From positions 1 through 12,655 of the forward strand of contig JAJRYL010000117.1 in NCBI GenBank assembly GCA_024275855.1: a stretch of DNA of 12,655 bases. Reading direction: 5' to 3'. The notes beneath the pieces were generated by a model. That model had not been told where the DNA came from. It made no database searches and saw nothing but the letters and a program-made list of their open reading frames with translations. Of this stretch, positions 1 to 7,358 are shown in pieces. Every line of letters starts with the position of its first letter. Position 1 is the first letter of the stretch. A program made the translations under genes and the position numbers. The stretch is from Deltaproteobacteria bacterium (GTDB taxonomy: Bacteria > Desulfobacterota > GWC2-55-46 > JADFVP01).

Positions 1-454
1 CAAGCGAATCGGAGGTAATAACGAGCGGAACCTTTTTTTCGGCTTTGCCGGGCTTTTTTACTTTCGATGCCGCCGCTTTTGAGCCGACCCCTTTGGGAGC
101 CTCAACTTCAGTAGCCGCCGCTTTTGAGCCGACCCCTTTGGGAGCCTCAACTTCAGTAGCCGCCGCTTTTGAGCCGACCTCTTTGGGAGCCTCCGCTTCA
201 GTAGCCGCCGCTTTTGAGCCGACCTCTTTGGAAACCTCAACTTCAGTAGCCGCCGCTTTTGAGCCGCCCCCCTGCAAGACCACCTCTTTAAAGACCGCCC
301 CTTGCGCCCCGGTGCCGCCTTCAGCCGCAAAAACAGTTTCAGGCGAAACCGATACAAGCATCACAAGAAGCGTTAAAAGAGAGAGCCCGAAAGGTAGAGA
401 ACGGGTTGCGTTTTGAATATGCCGGGCCTTAACGGCCTCTTTACAGAGCGTCAT
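1..454 (-). CDS. lptA: LptA, periplasmic LPS transport protein (N-terminal part, runs off left edge)
   Basis: LptA forms the periplasmic bridge that carries LPS from the LptBFGC complex to LptDE. This frame gives 151 codons in the window. A cationic N-terminus is followed by a hydrophobic stretch near residues 22-36 and a plausible signal-peptidase site after VFA (about residue 43). Residues 64-128 are a low-complexity linker of repeated GSKAAATEVEAPKGV units. The last visible residues, PLVITSDSL (143-151), are the typical opening of the OstA/LptA beta-jellyroll. The start is inferred: the ATG at 454 lies inside the end of lptC, preceded by a weak AGGGCGG ribosome site, so translation would be coupled. 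A later GTG/ATG near residues 31-32 would cut into the signal peptide. Position directly after lptC supports the call. The repeated linker is unusual for the family. Most of the conserved domain lies outside the window. Confidence 0.85.
   Translation of the reverse strand, partial: MTLCKEAVKARHIQNATRSLPFGLSLLTLLVMLVSVSPETVFAAEGGTGAQGAVFKEVVLQGGGSKAAATEVEVSKEVGSKAAATEAEAPKEVGSKAAATEVEAPKGVGSKAAATEVEAPKGVGSKAAASKVKKPGKAEKKVPLVITSDSL
69..268 (-). repeat. 45-nt tandem repeat inside lptA
   Basis: Units begin at 69, 114, 159, 204 and 249 on the plus strand, exactly 45 nt apart. The first four are nearly identical and the fifth decays after about 20 nt. Because 45 is a multiple of 3, each unit encodes a 15-residue Ala/Lys/Glu-rich segment starting GSKAAATE. 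Differences are single-base (EVEAPKG, EAEAPKE, EVEVSKE), so the copies look recently duplicated but have started to diverge. Confidence 0.95.
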
Positions 455-1001
455 TCAGCACCGCCCTGATCTCTTTATCTATCTTAAGCAACCCTTTGTC
501 TATATCTATCATAAGCCCGATACCGGTAACGTCCATACCCCCGGCAACAATACTCACCGCGTCGTCGGTACTGAAGGACTTCAGCTCAGACGAATAGTCG
601 AGCCTTTCGGTCTTCAGGGAGTAAGTACCGTCCATAGAGGTCACGCGCACGTCCCCTTCTACCCTTACCTCTCCTGTGCTCTCGTCCACCCTGCCCTCTT
701 TAGCCGTCAACTTGTAGGTAGAGGCGTCCGAGGCGAAAAAGACGAGCCTTACGGTATCAAAGATGGTTTTTTCACCCATTTTAAAGGTCGTGGCGCTTTT
801 AGCGTCGAGCACCCACTCGGTCTTACCGTCTCTGGTAGATGAGTAATGGATTCCGCTCATCTTTACCCCGATCGAGCGGTCCTCGGTTTTGACGATTTCA
901 AGCCCCTTGCTGTTCATGTGATGGAGCGCTACCAAAACCGCAAGCCCGAGTACGCTAACTACTATAAAAAGACCGGAGACGGCCTTTACCTTACGTTTCA
1001 T
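441..1001 (-). CDS. lptC: LptC, inner-membrane-anchored LPS transport protein
   Basis: LptC (186 aa, the usual family size) is a bitopic inner-membrane protein. It receives LPS from the LptBFG ABC transporter and passes it to LptA. The sequence shows a short basic N-terminus (MKRKVK), one transmembrane helix at about residues 7-26, and a periplasmic beta-rich domain. That domain has the family's alternating pattern: GVKMSGIHYSSTRDGKTEW near residue 45, then a region around GRVDESTGEVRVEGDVRV that resembles OstA strands. The ATG at 1001 has only a weak ribosome site (GTCGGA directly upstream), but it is the start that places the membrane helix correctly. A near-consensus promoter lies about 95 nt upstream. 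The 3' end overlaps the proposed lptA start by 14 nt, and kdsC lies upstream as in many Gram-negative LPS clusters. LptC proteins diverge strongly, so the call rests on topology, length and neighbours together. Confidence 0.88.
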   Translation of the reverse strand: MKRKVKAVSGLFIVVSVLGLAVLVALHHMNSKGLEIVKTEDRSIGVKMSGIHYSSTRDGKTEWVLDAKSATTFKMGEKTIFDTVRLVFFASDASTYKLTAKEGRVDESTGEVRVEGDVRVTSMDGTYSLKTERLDYSSELKSFSTDDAVSIVAGGMDVTGIGLMIDIDKGLLKIDKEIRAVLNDAL

Positions 1002-1095
1002 TCCGACTCATAATGTCAACGCTACCTGCACAACAATACTCATACAAAACAACTGGTTATCCATGAGGGTCAGGCGGAGCCGACTCCTTGCAAAA

Positions 1096-1124
1096 ATTAT
1101 ACCACCGGGTCGTATTTCTGTAAA
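1096..1124 (-). promoter_or_regulatory. sigma70-type promoter for lptC-lptA, with extended -10
   Basis: On the minus strand, TTTACA (1119-1124) and TATAAT (1096-1101) are separated by exactly 17 nt. TGG directly precedes the -10, making an extended -10 element. Transcription would start near 1089, leaving a leader of about 88 nt before the lptC ATG. It lies in the 181-nt gap after kdsC, so lptC-lptA can probably be transcribed independently of the genes upstream. The rest of the gap shows only a short run of imperfect GGCAG copies (about 1141-1165) and no convincing terminator. Confidence 0.7.
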
Positions 1125-1182
1125 GCCATTTAAGCTAACAGGCAGACGCGGCAGGCAGGGCAGCTTTAAACCGAGCTACGGA

Positions 1183-1710
1183 TTACTCCATGTACTTTTT
1201 TGTAAGGCCGTGCCAAAGGCCCTGCGCCTTTAAAATCAACTCTACTACCTCCCTTACCGCGCCGCGCCCGCCGGAAAGGGCGGCCACGTAATCTACAGCG
1301 TTTATAACAGGTTCTACGGCGTCGGCTACGGTAGCCGAAAGACCTGCGAGTCTCAAGACCGGCAGGTCTATTATATCGTCCCCGATGTAAGCGGTCTCTT
1401 CAGGCGCTAAAGACCTCGCCTTTAATATCTGCTCAAAGGCCTTGCGCTTATCAACGGCACCCTGATAGAGCAGCTTTATGCCCAAATCCTTTGCCCGCCG
1501 GATAACAGCCTCAGAGCTTCTCGCGGTTATTATGGCAACGTCGTGCCCGGCGGCCATAAAGAGCTTTATGCCGTGGCCGTCCTTTACGTTGAAGGCCTTT
1601 GTCTCTACACCGTCGCCGCTATAGATTATAGATCCGTCGGTCATTACGCCGTCTACGTCGAGAATAAGAAGCTTTATCAATAAAGCCTTCTCTTTAATAT
1701 CGTCGCGCAT
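1183..1710 (-). CDS. kdsC: KdsC, 3-deoxy-D-manno-octulosonate-8-phosphate phosphatase
   Basis: KdsC hydrolyses KDO 8-phosphate to KDO, the inner-core sugar of LPS. It is a C0-type HAD phosphatase with no cap domain, normally a tetramer. From the chosen ATG the protein is 175 aa, the usual size. HAD motif I is LLILDVDGVMTDG (nucleophile Asp18, acid/base Asp20). Motif II is IITARSS, the conserved Lys lies in VDKRKA, and motif IV is YIGDDIIDLPVL. The reading frame is open further upstream to a TTG at 1773. The ATG at 1710 was chosen because a GGGGGA ribosome site precedes it and because known KdsC proteins begin only about 10-20 residues before motif I. A TTG near 1740 with GGAG six bases before it is a possible alternative. 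The gene follows the GH57 gene by about 80 nt and precedes the lptC promoter. Confidence 0.93.
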   Translation of the reverse strand: MRDDIKEKALLIKLLILDVDGVMTDGSIIYSGDGVETKAFNVKDGHGIKLFMAAGHDVAIITARSSEAVIRRAKDLGIKLLYQGAVDKRKAFEQILKARSLAPEETAYIGDDIIDLPVLRLAGLSATVADAVEPVINAVDYVAALSGGRGAVREVVELILKAQGLWHGLTKKYME

Positions 1711-1789
1711 GCTTCCCCCGGCGTTACTGTCGGTATCGGTCAATATCAACTCCGGTAATAAAAATCGTAACAACTAAAAGTAAGCCGCC

Positions 1790-3937
1790 CTACTCCCCTT
1801 CGAGCGTCTCTACCCGCACCAGCATGGAGAACTCCTCTTTAGCGCCCTTCTTAAGGTCGAACGGCAGTAAAAAGAGCAGGCACGAACCCTGATATATCTT
1901 TTCGAAACCGGCCTCCGAAAGAGAGACCGTATAGACCGGATACCGCCAGAGCCTTACTCTTCTGTCGAGGTCGATACTCATTACTAAACCCGTATGCTCG
2001 TCTACGAGGCGTACCCTTTCAACCCCGTCTATTTCACCCTTTGTGCCGAGCCCGAACTCTCCGAAACCGGGTTTGGACGGGGCGAAACTGTAGAAGGTGG
2101 CAGGCCCGTCGCAACACGGCAGCAACAGGTTCATCTCTACCCCGAAGAGCGGCCCGACGGGTGCGGCCCCTCCGGCAGACTCGTTTAAAGAGCCTGCCGC
2201 CGCCGTCTTTACGGTATAATCTACTTTAAAACTGTGCCCGCCTACCGCCTCAACCCGCTTCGATACCGACACGTTAACGCCGTTAACCACGGCGGTTCTT
2301 TCTAGCAAAAGCCCGTTTTCCGTTATCTCGCTCGAATACGGGCCGATATGAAAATCGGAAAGCTCAGTATGCCTGTTGCGGGCAAAATCGTCGAGGCTGT
2401 CGTCCTCCGTTATAAAATGCTCTTTAAAGGAGCCTCTTCTATTTGAATCGACTACAAGAAACTCTTCGAGCCCCTCCTCTTTAGCGGCCACAAGGTCGTG
2501 TATGCTCTTTGTCTGACCGCCCTCTTGTCCTGCGCCCGAAAGTTCCCTTACCTTGTTATGATAAACCTCGGGCCAGCGTGTAAGAGTATTACAGAGATTG
2601 GTACGGGCCGGAACGTAGTCGAGCTCAAAGAGGCTGCCGCCGTTCTTCGGGCTGAAAAAGAGAGAGAGGTCCCTTGTTCTTAACACAACCTCGTTAAAAC
2701 CGTCGGTATCGAGATCGAGATCGTCGATAACAACATTGCCGGAGGCAACCCGTTTTAAGACAAGCGCCTCGGCCTCTATAATGTTCCTGTATACCTCTGT
2801 TCTGAGGTGCGGCAGGTAGAGCCCGCCGAACACCCCGTGCCAGTACGCGTCGTTAGCCTGCGCCCGGTACAGGCACTCTTCGGCCTCCGCCATATTCTCT
2901 ATCTTCGCCCCGTCCGCTCTAAGGCCGCTGAGCGTAGAGCTTACCTGAAGCATGCGCTTGTGCATCCAGTTAGACTCCGGGTACTTTGAGAAAAAGTTAC
3001 GCCACGTACCGCCCTGCATGAACCGCCTGACAAGCTCTCCGCCCTCTTCGTGCTCCATAACTTTATTTAGCGTCGAGTACGCCTCTGAGGCCTCACGGGG
3101 CAACGACCACTCGCCCATTTCCATATACGACGTAGTAGGCAGATAGACCCTGCCGAGCGGCTCCTCTTTGTCCATGTACTCAGAGAGCGTAACCGTCTTT
3201 ATCCAGTCGAGAGAAGAGATACGCTTGAAAAAGTCCTCTAACCATCCGTCCTCGAAGACGAGTTTATAGGTACCGGGCCAGACGCCGAACTTCTCTCCGT
3301 CGTCGCCGTAGATTATCGCGGAGTTTTCATTAGAGTCGCTAAGTTTCTTAAGCTCGCTCTCGAATTCGTCAACCGTCCTGAAAGGTATCAGGTACCTCAG
3401 AAGCTCGCTTCCGGGAAAGACCTTTACGACGTTTCCCCTGTCTTCGGTAAGGTAATAACCGGAGAGCTTTTCGGGGCTGATACCGGACTTTATAAAGTGG
3501 TGGTCGTCTACAAGGATATACTCCACGCCCGCGGCCTTCAGGCTCGTTGGCAGCGTCGGCTCCCATACCCTTTCGGCAAGCCACATACCGCGCGGCCTCT
3601 TGCCAAGGAGCAGTTCTATCCGGTCGGCCATCAGCTTTACCTGCCCGACCCTGTCCTCGTCCGGAATAACCGGAAGAATAGGTTCGTAGAATCCGCCGCC
3701 AAGCACCTCTACCTGCCCCCGGTCTACCATAACGCCAAGAAGCTCTATGTACTCCGGCCTGTTCTTAACTATCCAGTCAAGCAGGTACCCGGAGTTGTGC
3801 AGCGTAAGTTTGATAGACGGGTATCTTGAAAGCGTCTGCAAAAAAGGCCAGTACGACCGCTTATACGCGTCTTTAAGTACAAAATCAAAATTTCCGGCAG
3901 GTTGGTGATTATGAATACAGAGCGAGAGATTTACCAT
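1790..3937 (-). CDS. GH57 family alpha-glucan enzyme (4-alpha-glucanotransferase / alpha-amylase type)
   Basis: This 715-aa protein has the full architecture of glycoside hydrolase family 57 glucanotransferases. A (beta/alpha)7-barrel occupies about residues 1-265, a helical DUF1925-like segment about 290-375, and a beta-rich DUF1926-like domain about 390-710. Conserved region 1 is IHNHQP (8-13). The predicted catalytic nucleophile is Glu122 in WLAERVWEP, and the predicted acid is Asp213 in YGDDGEKFG. These line up with the Glu123/Asp214 pair known from Thermococcus litoralis 4-alpha-glucanotransferase. It probably rearranges or degrades glycogen-type alpha-1,4-glucans in the cytoplasm, as no signal peptide is seen. 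Transferase and hydrolase members cannot be told apart by eye. The ATG at 3937 begins directly with the barrel's first strand; an AAGGG lies rather far upstream (11 nt). No other glycogen gene is in the window. Confidence 0.9.
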   Translation of the reverse strand: MVNLSLCIHNHQPAGNFDFVLKDAYKRSYWPFLQTLSRYPSIKLTLHNSGYLLDWIVKNRPEYIELLGVMVDRGQVEVLGGGFYEPILPVIPDEDRVGQVKLMADRIELLLGKRPRGMWLAERVWEPTLPTSLKAAGVEYILVDDHHFIKSGISPEKLSGYYLTEDRGNVVKVFPGSELLRYLIPFRTVDEFESELKKLSDSNENSAIIYGDDGEKFGVWPGTYKLVFEDGWLEDFFKRISSLDWIKTVTLSEYMDKEEPLGRVYLPTTSYMEMGEWSLPREASEAYSTLNKVMEHEEGGELVRRFMQGGTWRNFFSKYPESNWMHKRMLQVSSTLSGLRADGAKIENMAEAEECLYRAQANDAYWHGVFGGLYLPHLRTEVYRNIIEAEALVLKRVASGNVVIDDLDLDTDGFNEVVLRTRDLSLFFSPKNGGSLFELDYVPARTNLCNTLTRWPEVYHNKVRELSGAGQEGGQTKSIHDLVAAKEEGLEEFLVVDSNRRGSFKEHFITEDDSLDDFARNRHTELSDFHIGPYSSEITENGLLLERTAVVNGVNVSVSKRVEAVGGHSFKVDYTVKTAAAGSLNESAGGAAPVGPLFGVEMNLLLPCCDGPATFYSFAPSKPGFGEFGLGTKGEIDGVERVRLVDEHTGLVMSIDLDRRVRLWRYPVYTVSLSEAGFEKIYQGSCLLFLLPFDLKKGAKEEFSMLVRVETLEGE

Positions 3938-4070
3938 TAAAGAAGAAACCCTTTTTAAGGATTGATACTCTTTACGTTAATACTCCAAACAAAACCCGAT
4001 TTACACAGACCTTGCTACGGCGCACAGAAGTGCCGTTTCTTTCAATAACCGAAACTCATTTAAAGATGGA

Positions 4071-4098
4071 AAAAAGAAGAAGCGCGCTTTTTCTTTTT
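4071..4098 (-). terminator. A/T-armed palindrome, possible terminator after glcF
   Basis: A 28-nt inverted repeat is centred on GCGCGC (4082-4087). Its arms are A-rich on one side and T-rich on the other, with a single mismatched pair (4079/4090). Read in either direction it gives a hairpin whose 3' arm is U-rich. It lies in the 230-nt gap between the glcF stop and the GH57 start and may end glcDF transcription. There is almost no loop, and the U-run is part of the stem, so it is not a textbook terminator. A second, smaller hairpin (4017-4036, AGAA loop on the plus strand) lies closer to the GH57 gene. Confidence 0.4.
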
Positions 4099-4167
4099 CG
4101 TTCCTGAATAATCAGCGAACTACCCTGATGTTACGCAGCAATAAACAGCGGATAAGATTTAAACCGG

Positions 4168-5520
4168 TTACAGAAGTTCTACCACATGAACCACCTTCTT
4201 ATCCACACCATAACGCTGCATCGCGTCCCTTAACTGTACTATGCAGCCGGGGCACGCCGTGGCTATAACGTCTGCGCCGGAGGCTATTGCCCCATCGGCC
4301 TTCCGTTTTGTAATAGCGATGCTAAGGTCGTAGTTGGTCATACTGAGGCCGCCGCCAAGCCCGCAGCAGGAGCAGGCGAACTTCATGTTCTTAAAGTCAA
4401 CTCCTTCGGCGTCTTCCAAAAGGGCGCGGGGTTCGGCCTTTATACCCTGATTTCTGTTTAAGTGGCACGGGTCGTGGTACGTTACGCTTATCTGTTTTAC
4501 CGCCTCTTTACCGCCGCTCTCAGGCGCGGTCGGGCTGATACCCTCCACAGTTTTGACAGGTTTGAGATCGCGCGCGAGAAGCTCCGTAATATCACGTACC
4601 TTTGCGCTAAAGGCCTCTGCCCTGTCCCTCATCTCATCGTCATTTTCAAAGAGTTTCTTAAAGACTGTTTTGAGTCCGTGGCTGCACGTGGCGCAAGAGG
4701 TCGCCACAAAATCGTACCCGTACTCTTCAAAGACCTCTATGTTTTTTCTCGCCAGCCGCTCAGCCGTCTCTACGTCTCCGGTATAAAAGGCCGGCATACC
4801 GCAGCAGACCTGGCCTTTAGGCACCGAAACAGCGGCACCCGTGCGCTCTATACACTTTAACGAGGCGGTACCGACATGAGGCATAAGGTAGTTTACGCCG
4901 CAACCGGCAAAAAAGGCGACTTTAACAGAAGCGGTTTCCGAAGTATTCGAAGAGGCTTTCTTGGGTCTTTTGCCCAGCCTGCGCACCTCTTTCAGGTCGA
5001 GAAAGAACCTCTTCGCGACGGTAGGCATCAACCTGCCCCCTCCGACAAGCGGAAGAGAGAAACGGGAGATCAGACCCGTATCGGTCTCTATAGCCGAAGC
5101 CGTACCCGCTTCGGCAGGTGAAGCGGCTTTAAAAAGAAGCCCTTTGAAACGGGCGCCGAGGCGCAGCACAGAGGGCATCAGGCGGGTGGAGTCGAGATTC
5201 TTGAAGACCATTCTTTCGAGAAATGACAACCCGTTGACCTTAACAAGGTCAGCCCTTGCCGCAAGGTAGACATCTGTGGTTTTGACCCCCGCCGGGCAGA
5301 CGTCTCTACAGCCGCCGCACATTGCGCACTCTTTTACGTGGCGCGTGTAATCGTCGCTCATCTCAAGCTCGCCCTCGATATACGCACGAATAAGGGTCAG
5401 CTTGCCGCGCGCGCACGCGCTCTCGCGTCCGAGCACACGCGTAGTCGGACAGATGGAACGGCAGGTGCCGCACTTGACGCACTTATCTATTTCACTCAAA
5501 AAACTCTTTAAATCTTTCAT
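4168..5520 (-). CDS. glcF: GlcF-like iron-sulfur subunit of a 2-hydroxyacid (glycolate/D-lactate) dehydrogenase
   Basis: GlcF carries electrons from the FAD subunit towards the respiratory chain. Numbered from the ATG at 5520 (450 aa), two ferredoxin-type [4Fe-4S] motifs are visible: Cys14-17-20-24 and Cys65-68-71-75. Two CCG (DUF3483-type) domains follow. The first has Cys207, CCG at 239-241 and CATC at 276-279. The second has HDPCH at 350-354, CSCCG at 383-387 and CPGC at 423-426. The frame extends 5 codons upstream to a TTG, but the ATG at 5520 is preferred because CAGGT sits 7 nt before it. glcD lies 51 nt upstream on the same strand, so the two are very likely co-transcribed. The poorly conserved Ser/Lys linker near residues 185-200 is normal for this family. 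The exact substrate cannot be read from the sequence. Confidence 0.9.
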   Translation of the reverse strand: MKDLKSFLSEIDKCVKCGTCRSICPTTRVLGRESACARGKLTLIRAYIEGELEMSDDYTRHVKECAMCGGCRDVCPAGVKTTDVYLAARADLVKVNGLSFLERMVFKNLDSTRLMPSVLRLGARFKGLLFKAASPAEAGTASAIETDTGLISRFSLPLVGGGRLMPTVAKRFFLDLKEVRRLGKRPKKASSNTSETASVKVAFFAGCGVNYLMPHVGTASLKCIERTGAAVSVPKGQVCCGMPAFYTGDVETAERLARKNIEVFEEYGYDFVATSCATCSHGLKTVFKKLFENDDEMRDRAEAFSAKVRDITELLARDLKPVKTVEGISPTAPESGGKEAVKQISVTYHDPCHLNRNQGIKAEPRALLEDAEGVDFKNMKFACSCCGLGGGLSMTNYDLSIAITKRKADGAIASGADVIATACPGCIVQLRDAMQRYGVDKKVVHVVELL

Positions 5521-5571
5521 ATCAAGACCTGCCAATCAACAAAAAAATGAGCCGTCCGAAACCTGTGCCGC

Positions 5572-6969
5572 TTATGTAACTCGAACCGCGCTCTTATTGC
5601 TAAATATCTTACCCGGATTCATTATGCCCTTCGGGTCGAAACACTCTTTTAACCTGCGCATAAGGGCGACCTCGACAGAACCAATTTCCATTTCAAGGTA
5701 CTCGGCCTTAGTGGTACCTACGCCGTGCTCTCCCGAGATAGTTCCGCCGAGCGAGAGCGTAAGCTCAAAAGCCTCCTTAACGGCCTCGCTCGCCCTTGCG
5801 GCCTCTGCGTCGTCGTTTCTGTCGTACATTATATTCATATGGATATTACCGTCACCGGCGTGGCCGAAGCAGGCTATAATAAGCCCGCGCTCTTTACCTA
5901 TACTCTCCAACCCGGTCATAAGCTCTATTATCTTCGAGCGCGGCACTACTACGTCTTCATTTATCTTGTTCGGTTTCAGCTTAAAGAGCGCCGGAGAGAT
6001 AGAGCGGCGTGCCTTCCAGAGGTTCTTTACGGCGCGCTTATCGGTCGCCGTCTCAATATTGGTAGCGCCTGCCGCTTTGCAGACCCCGTTAACCAGCTCT
6101 GCCTCTATCTTTACACTCTCGGGCCTGCCGTCAACCTCTACTATTAAAAGAGCGCCTACACCGGCGAATCTAACGGGGTCGTACTCCTCAATGCACTTAA
6201 TCGAAAACGAGTCGATCAGCTCAAGAGTAGAGGGCATAATACGCGCGGCGACTATATCTGCAACCGCTGCGGCGGCCTCGCTGATTCCGGGGAAAAAGGC
6301 GAGCATAGTAACAACAGACTCCGGTTTCGGAATAAGTCTTAGCGTAGCGCCTGTTACTATGCCGAGCGTTCCCTCCGAACCGACCATTAAACGGGTGAGG
6401 TCGTAACCGACAACGCCCTTCATGGTAGAGGTGCCGGTCTTTATAATCTCGCCGGTCGGAAGCACAACCTCAAGCCCTAAGACATAATCGCGCGTTACGC
6501 CGTACTTTACGGCCCTCGGCCCGCCTGCGCACTCGGCGATATTGCCGCCTATGGTCGATATCTTCTTAGAGGTCGGGTCCGGCGGATAAAAGAGTCCCAA
6601 CGCCTCAACATCCTGCTGAAACTCCCACGTAATAACACCCGGCTCTACGGTAGCGGTAAGGTTCTCTTCATCTATCTTGATTACCCGTTTCATCCGCTCG
6701 GTAGAGAGCACCACTCCGCCCGATACCGCGAGGCTGCCGCCGGTAAATCCCGACCCGGCTCCGCGCGCTATTATAGAAAAGCCCCTTAGATTGGCAAGCT
6801 CCACGATACGCGATACCTCTAAAGCGTTCGCCGGAAAGATAACCGCGTCCGGCAGGTAGGTGGTGTTGGTCGCGTCGTACGAGTAGCAGAGCAGATCTTC
6901 TTTAGAGGCGCTCACCTGCTCTTTGCCTACAATTTCCTCTAACGAGATATAGTTTTTATCAGATAACAT
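5572..6969 (-). CDS. glcD: GlcD-like FAD-binding subunit of a 2-hydroxyacid (glycolate/D-lactate) dehydrogenase
   Basis: This 465-aa flavoprotein oxidises a 2-hydroxyacid to the 2-oxoacid. The N-terminal half is a PCMH-type (vanillyl-alcohol-oxidase fold) FAD domain, about residues 40-215. It shows the FAD phosphate loop ARGAGSGFTGGS (68-79), GGNIAECAGG (141-150) and GSEGTLG (197-203). The C-terminal FAD-oxidase domain has KINEDVVVPRS (335-345), GHAGDGNIH (369-377), SGEHGVG (412-418) and NPGKIF near the end, all typical of GlcD/D-lactate dehydrogenases. The ATG at 6969 has GGAG 4 nt upstream. The glcF gene follows after 51 nt. No glcE, whose FAD subunit is needed by the E. coli three-part enzyme, is found next to it. 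That is common in GlcDF pairs outside enterobacteria. Glycolate, D-lactate and other 2-hydroxyacids are all possible substrates. Confidence 0.92.
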   Translation of the reverse strand: MLSDKNYISLEEIVGKEQVSASKEDLLCYSYDATNTTYLPDAVIFPANALEVSRIVELANLRGFSIIARGAGSGFTGGSLAVSGGVVLSTERMKRVIKIDEENLTATVEPGVITWEFQQDVEALGLFYPPDPTSKKISTIGGNIAECAGGPRAVKYGVTRDYVLGLEVVLPTGEIIKTGTSTMKGVVGYDLTRLMVGSEGTLGIVTGATLRLIPKPESVVTMLAFFPGISEAAAAVADIVAARIMPSTLELIDSFSIKCIEEYDPVRFAGVGALLIVEVDGRPESVKIEAELVNGVCKAAGATNIETATDKRAVKNLWKARRSISPALFKLKPNKINEDVVVPRSKIIELMTGLESIGKERGLIIACFGHAGDGNIHMNIMYDRNDDAEAARASEAVKEAFELTLSLGGTISGEHGVGTTKAEYLEMEIGSVEVALMRRLKECFDPKGIMNPGKIFSNKSAVRVT

Positions 6970-7358
6970 GGCTCTCCGTACATGTGAATAACAAAATAGC
7001 GCAACCCCTTGATTTTATTACCCCGCAAGGGATAAAAGAGGAGATGAACAGGGTTGAAAGCGTATAAAAAATAACAGTATATATACTTTAAGAGTACCAG
7101 AAAAGCGGCGCAAAGTCTATGAATGAGGGGTGCTGAAGCGGTGCGGCTGATGGTTGGAAAAGTGGTGGAGCGTTAAGAGTTAGAGACAGGCAGAGATAAC
7201 CACCATAGAGATACAGGCAGACGAGAGGTGAAAAAACTGGGTGAGCGAATGAGGCGGCCTCTTTAAAAAATGTCACTCTCTGAGAAGGGGCCGCTCTTTT
7301 ATATAAACCTTACTTAAAGCAGACCTGCCTTTAAATATGACAACGTAAAGGTAAAGCG
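6970..7358. other. Gene-free region upstream of glcD
   Basis: No convincing gene is seen on either strand. A 12-bp perfect palindrome AGTATATATACT lies at 7076-7087, about 110 nt before glcD. A spaced inverted repeat, CCCTTG (7006-7011) with CAAGGG (7026-7031), lies just before the glcD ribosome site. Either could be an operator, but no clear -35/-10 pair accompanies them. A 10-bp inverted repeat, GCGGCCTCTT (7254-7263) with AAGGGGCCGC (7285-7294), is followed on the plus strand by TCTTTTAT and could stop plus-strand transcription. The motifs TTTAAAGAGGCCGC and AAAGAGCGGCC in this hairpin resemble the repeat units further right. A 62-codon GTG-initiated minus-strand frame (7088-7276) has no ribosome site and atypical composition, and is not called. 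Confidence 0.5.
7254..7294 (+). terminator. Inverted repeat with following T-rich run
   Basis: GCGGCCTCTT (7254-7263) pairs with AAGGGGCCGC (7285-7294), giving ten pairs including one G-U on the plus-strand RNA, around a 21-nt loop. TCTTTTAT follows directly on the plus strand. The loop is long, and no plus-strand gene reads into it. It may simply be two inverted copies of the local repeat motif rather than a working terminator. Confidence 0.3.

Noticed and set aside
58..357. Minus-strand frame rich in Arg/Lys (QKRRLLKLRLPKG units)
   Set aside because: It is another frame of the same repeat, overlapping lptA on the same strand, and lacks any recognisable domain.
45..416. Plus-strand repetitive frame (AAAFEPTPLGASTSV units)
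   Set aside because: It is the antisense reading of the lptA 45-nt repeat; 45 is divisible by 3, so all frames repeat. The lptA frame alone has a signal peptide and the OstA start.
991..1011. Seven-codon leader ORF (ATG to TAA) overlapping the lptC start
   Set aside because: It has no ribosome site, and frames this short are expected by chance.
1711..1773. Longer KdsC start at the TTG at 1773
   Set aside because: The extra 21 residues have no counterpart in KdsC proteins, and the ATG at 1710 has a ribosome site.
5402..6406. 334-codon plus-strand open frame opposite glcF and glcD
   Set aside because: It spans the gap and the coding strands of two genes with intact motifs, has a Ser/Ala/Leu-rich shadow composition, shows no known domain and has no good ribosome site.
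7088..7276. 62-codon minus-strand frame starting at GTG
   Set aside because: No ribosome site, odd Phe/Pro/Leu-rich composition, and it lies within repeat-like intergenic DNA.
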